NCBI GenBank assembly: GCA_016708905.1
Contig: JADJEV010000001.1
Location: 496,001 to 560,000, forward strand
Reading direction: 5' to 3'
Source: Candidatus Methylophosphatis roskildensis
GTDB taxonomy: Bacteria; Pseudomonadota; Gammaproteobacteria; Burkholderiales; Rhodocyclaceae
DNA: 64,000 nt
Program-made: the position numbers and the translations under genes
The notes under the pieces: model-generated
What the model was told of the DNA's origin: nothing
The model's input: only the letters and a program-made list of their open reading frames with translations
The model's database searches: none
Shown here: piece by piece, positions 62,865-64,000 of the stretch
Numbering within the stretch: position 1 is the stretch's first letter
Layout: every line of letters begins with the position of its first letter

Positions 62865-64000
62865 ACTCCGTACTCAGACCGGGCGGCGCGGTTTTCTTTA
62901 GCTTACCCGAAACGACCCGGTACTCGTAGAGCCTGCACTCGAGCGCGCCGTTGTAGAGCGGTGTCCGTTTGCTGGCTTTCAGGCCGATCAATTTGGGCAG
63001 ATTCTCGTCACCGGAAAAGAAGTAGCAACGCCAGCCTGCGAAGTGCTGTTTCAACGCATCGCCGAGCTTCGGATACAGGGCGTCCAACGACTTCTGCTCG
63101 CCCATGCGCACACCGTAGGGCGGGTTGGTTACCAGCACGCCGGATTCGGCGGGCGCATTGACGGTCAGGATGTCCGCCTGCACGACCTTTATCCGCCCGT
63201 CCAGACTGGCGTACTGCAGATTGCGGCGGCCTCGGTCAGCTTCGACCGCATCGACATCCGCGCCACTGATCCTGAAATCACGCTCGCGTCGGGCAGCCCG
63301 TGCGTCGGAAACCAGCCATCGCCACAAGGGCGGGTCGAAACGGCGAAACCGCTCGAACGCGAATTTGCGCCCCAGCCCCGGTGCAATTTCCAGCGCGATC
63401 TGGGCCGCCTCCAGAAGAAAAGTGGCGCTGCCACACATGGGATCGAAAAGCGGCTCCTCGGGTTTCCAGTTGGCGAGCATCAGGATTCCCGCCGCCAGGT
63501 TTTCCTTGAGCGGCGCTTCGACCCTCGCGCGCTTGAGTCCCCGCTTGTACAGCGGTGCGCCCGAAGTATCGAGATAGAGCATCGCCTCGCGATCATCGAG
63601 GAATAAGTGGATACGCATGTCCGGGTTCGCTGTATCCACGCTCGGGCGTTTGCCCAGCACGGCGCGAAAGGCATCGCACACCGCGTCCTTGGTGCGCAGC
63701 GCCAGAAACTCGAGACTCTTCAGTGGGCTGCGGATCGCAGTCACATAAACTCGAATCGTTTGTTCGACAGAAAACCATTCGTTCCACGGCAGGTTGCGTG
63801 CTATTGCGTAGATATCGTCCTCGGTGCGATACGGGCATCGGGCAACCCGCCAGAGTACCCTCGTCGCAAGGCGGCTCCACAGATTGACGCGATAACAGAC
63901 ACGCCAGTCGGCGACGAAGTGAACGCCTCCGGGCACCGCTTCCACAGAGGCTGCCGACAATCCGGTCAGTTCCTTTACAAGGAGGGCTTCGAGACCCCGC
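62857..64000 (-). CDS. THUMP-domain class I RNA methyltransferase (RlmL N-terminal/YcbY-like), 5' end outside window
   Basis: The coding frame continues to the window edge (RGLEALLVKELTG before the first internal start), as expected for family members beginning near CPRGLE, so only a handful of N-terminal residues are missing. The THUMP RNA-binding domain comes first (AGAVHFVADW-like region, VYVTAIRSPLKSLEF), then a Rossmann methyltransferase with DPMCGSATFLLEAA and the NPPYGVRMG catalytic motif. Like RlmL, it probably makes m2G in 23S rRNA; the length fits a stand-alone RlmL domain without the RlmK half. Confidence 0.9.
   Translation of the reverse strand, partial: RGLEALLVKELTGLSAASVEAVPGGVHFVADWRVCYRVNLWSRLATRVLWRVARCPYRTEDDIYAIARNLPWNEWFSVEQTIRVYVTAIRSPLKSLEFLALRTKDAVCDAFRAVLGKRPSVDTANPDMRIHLFLDDREAMLYLDTSGAPLYKRGLKRARVEAPLKENLAAGILMLANWKPEEPLFDPMCGSATFLLEAAQIALEIAPGLGRKFAFERFRRFDPPLWRWLVSDARAARRERDFRISGADVDAVEADRGRRNLQYASLDGRIKVVQADILTVNAPAESGVLVTNPPYGVRMGEQKSLDALYPKLGDALKQHFAGWRCYFFSGDENLPKLIGLKASKRTPLYNGALECRLYEYRVVSGKLKKTAPPGLSTESK

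Overview
The window is GC-rich, gene-dense DNA with short intergenic gaps. The gene set fits a Gram-negative betaproteobacterium, most likely a Rhodocyclales-type organism. The supporting evidence is the pilGHIJ-chpA and pilT-pilU twitching clusters, the yggS-proC-yggT-yggU block, the algH-ruvX-pyrR-pyrB-pyrC' block, an ahcY-metF pair behind an S-adenosylhomocysteine riboswitch, and a complete propionyl-CoA to succinyl-CoA route. Taxonomy is inferred from gene content only. LAYOUT. 1-7180: a propionate operon (methylmalonyl-CoA mutase, its MeaB GTPase, the propionyl-CoA carboxylase beta and alpha chains) ending in a strong intrinsic terminator. 7334-13290: a hypothetical protein, a large HD-GYP c-di-GMP phosphodiesterase and a QseBC-like two-component pair. 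13422-14997: divergent from that pair, a monoheme cytochrome, a diheme cytochrome and a cytochrome b561-like protein (the SHP/DHC/cyt b arrangement). 15055-19404: a zinc metallopeptidase, a glyoxalase-fold protein that could be the missing methylmalonyl-CoA epimerase, a secreted MORN-repeat/C13-peptidase fusion and two small proteins. 19416-22220: ahcY and metF with a small four-helix-bundle gene wedged between them. 22286-27906: a multi-PAS hybrid histidine kinase and a second HD-GYP protein. 28147-32645: an RNase II-like enzyme, TonB, AroE and MtgA. 32865-36082: a FecR-like protein, a membrane heme sensor and a Ser/Thr kinase. 36353-42542: MgtE, then hemL-thiE-thiD, an IS4-family insertion sequence and rubredoxin. 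42716-51894: the Pil-Chp chemosensory system. 51914-57944: a lipoprotein, a photolyase, algH, ruvX and pyrimidine genes. 58030-62864: yggU, yggT, proC and yggS, divergent from pilT-pilU. 62857-64000: an RNA methyltransferase cut by the window end. MOST INTERESTING SIGNAL. The four-helix-bundle ORF at 20267-20647 is bracketed almost to the base by two inverted arrays of a 7-bp repeat (GTGACNN), 27 bp each with 24 of 27 positions matching. Its GTG start codon lies inside one array, and the next gene (metF) draws its first codons from the other. The same inverted heptad arrays, without a gene between them, occur in the pccB-pccA gap, and a degenerate array follows the first HD-GYP gene. In the two clear cases the array begins three bases after the stop codon of the upstream gene. 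This looks like a minimal mobile cassette and its empty derivative; mobility is inference. Other points of interest are an ungapped dispersed repeat beginning CATGGAATGGCG, an 11-bp-phased TTAA operator candidate between the cytochrome operon and its two-component system, and a four-copy GGTATCG cluster ahead of the mutase gene.
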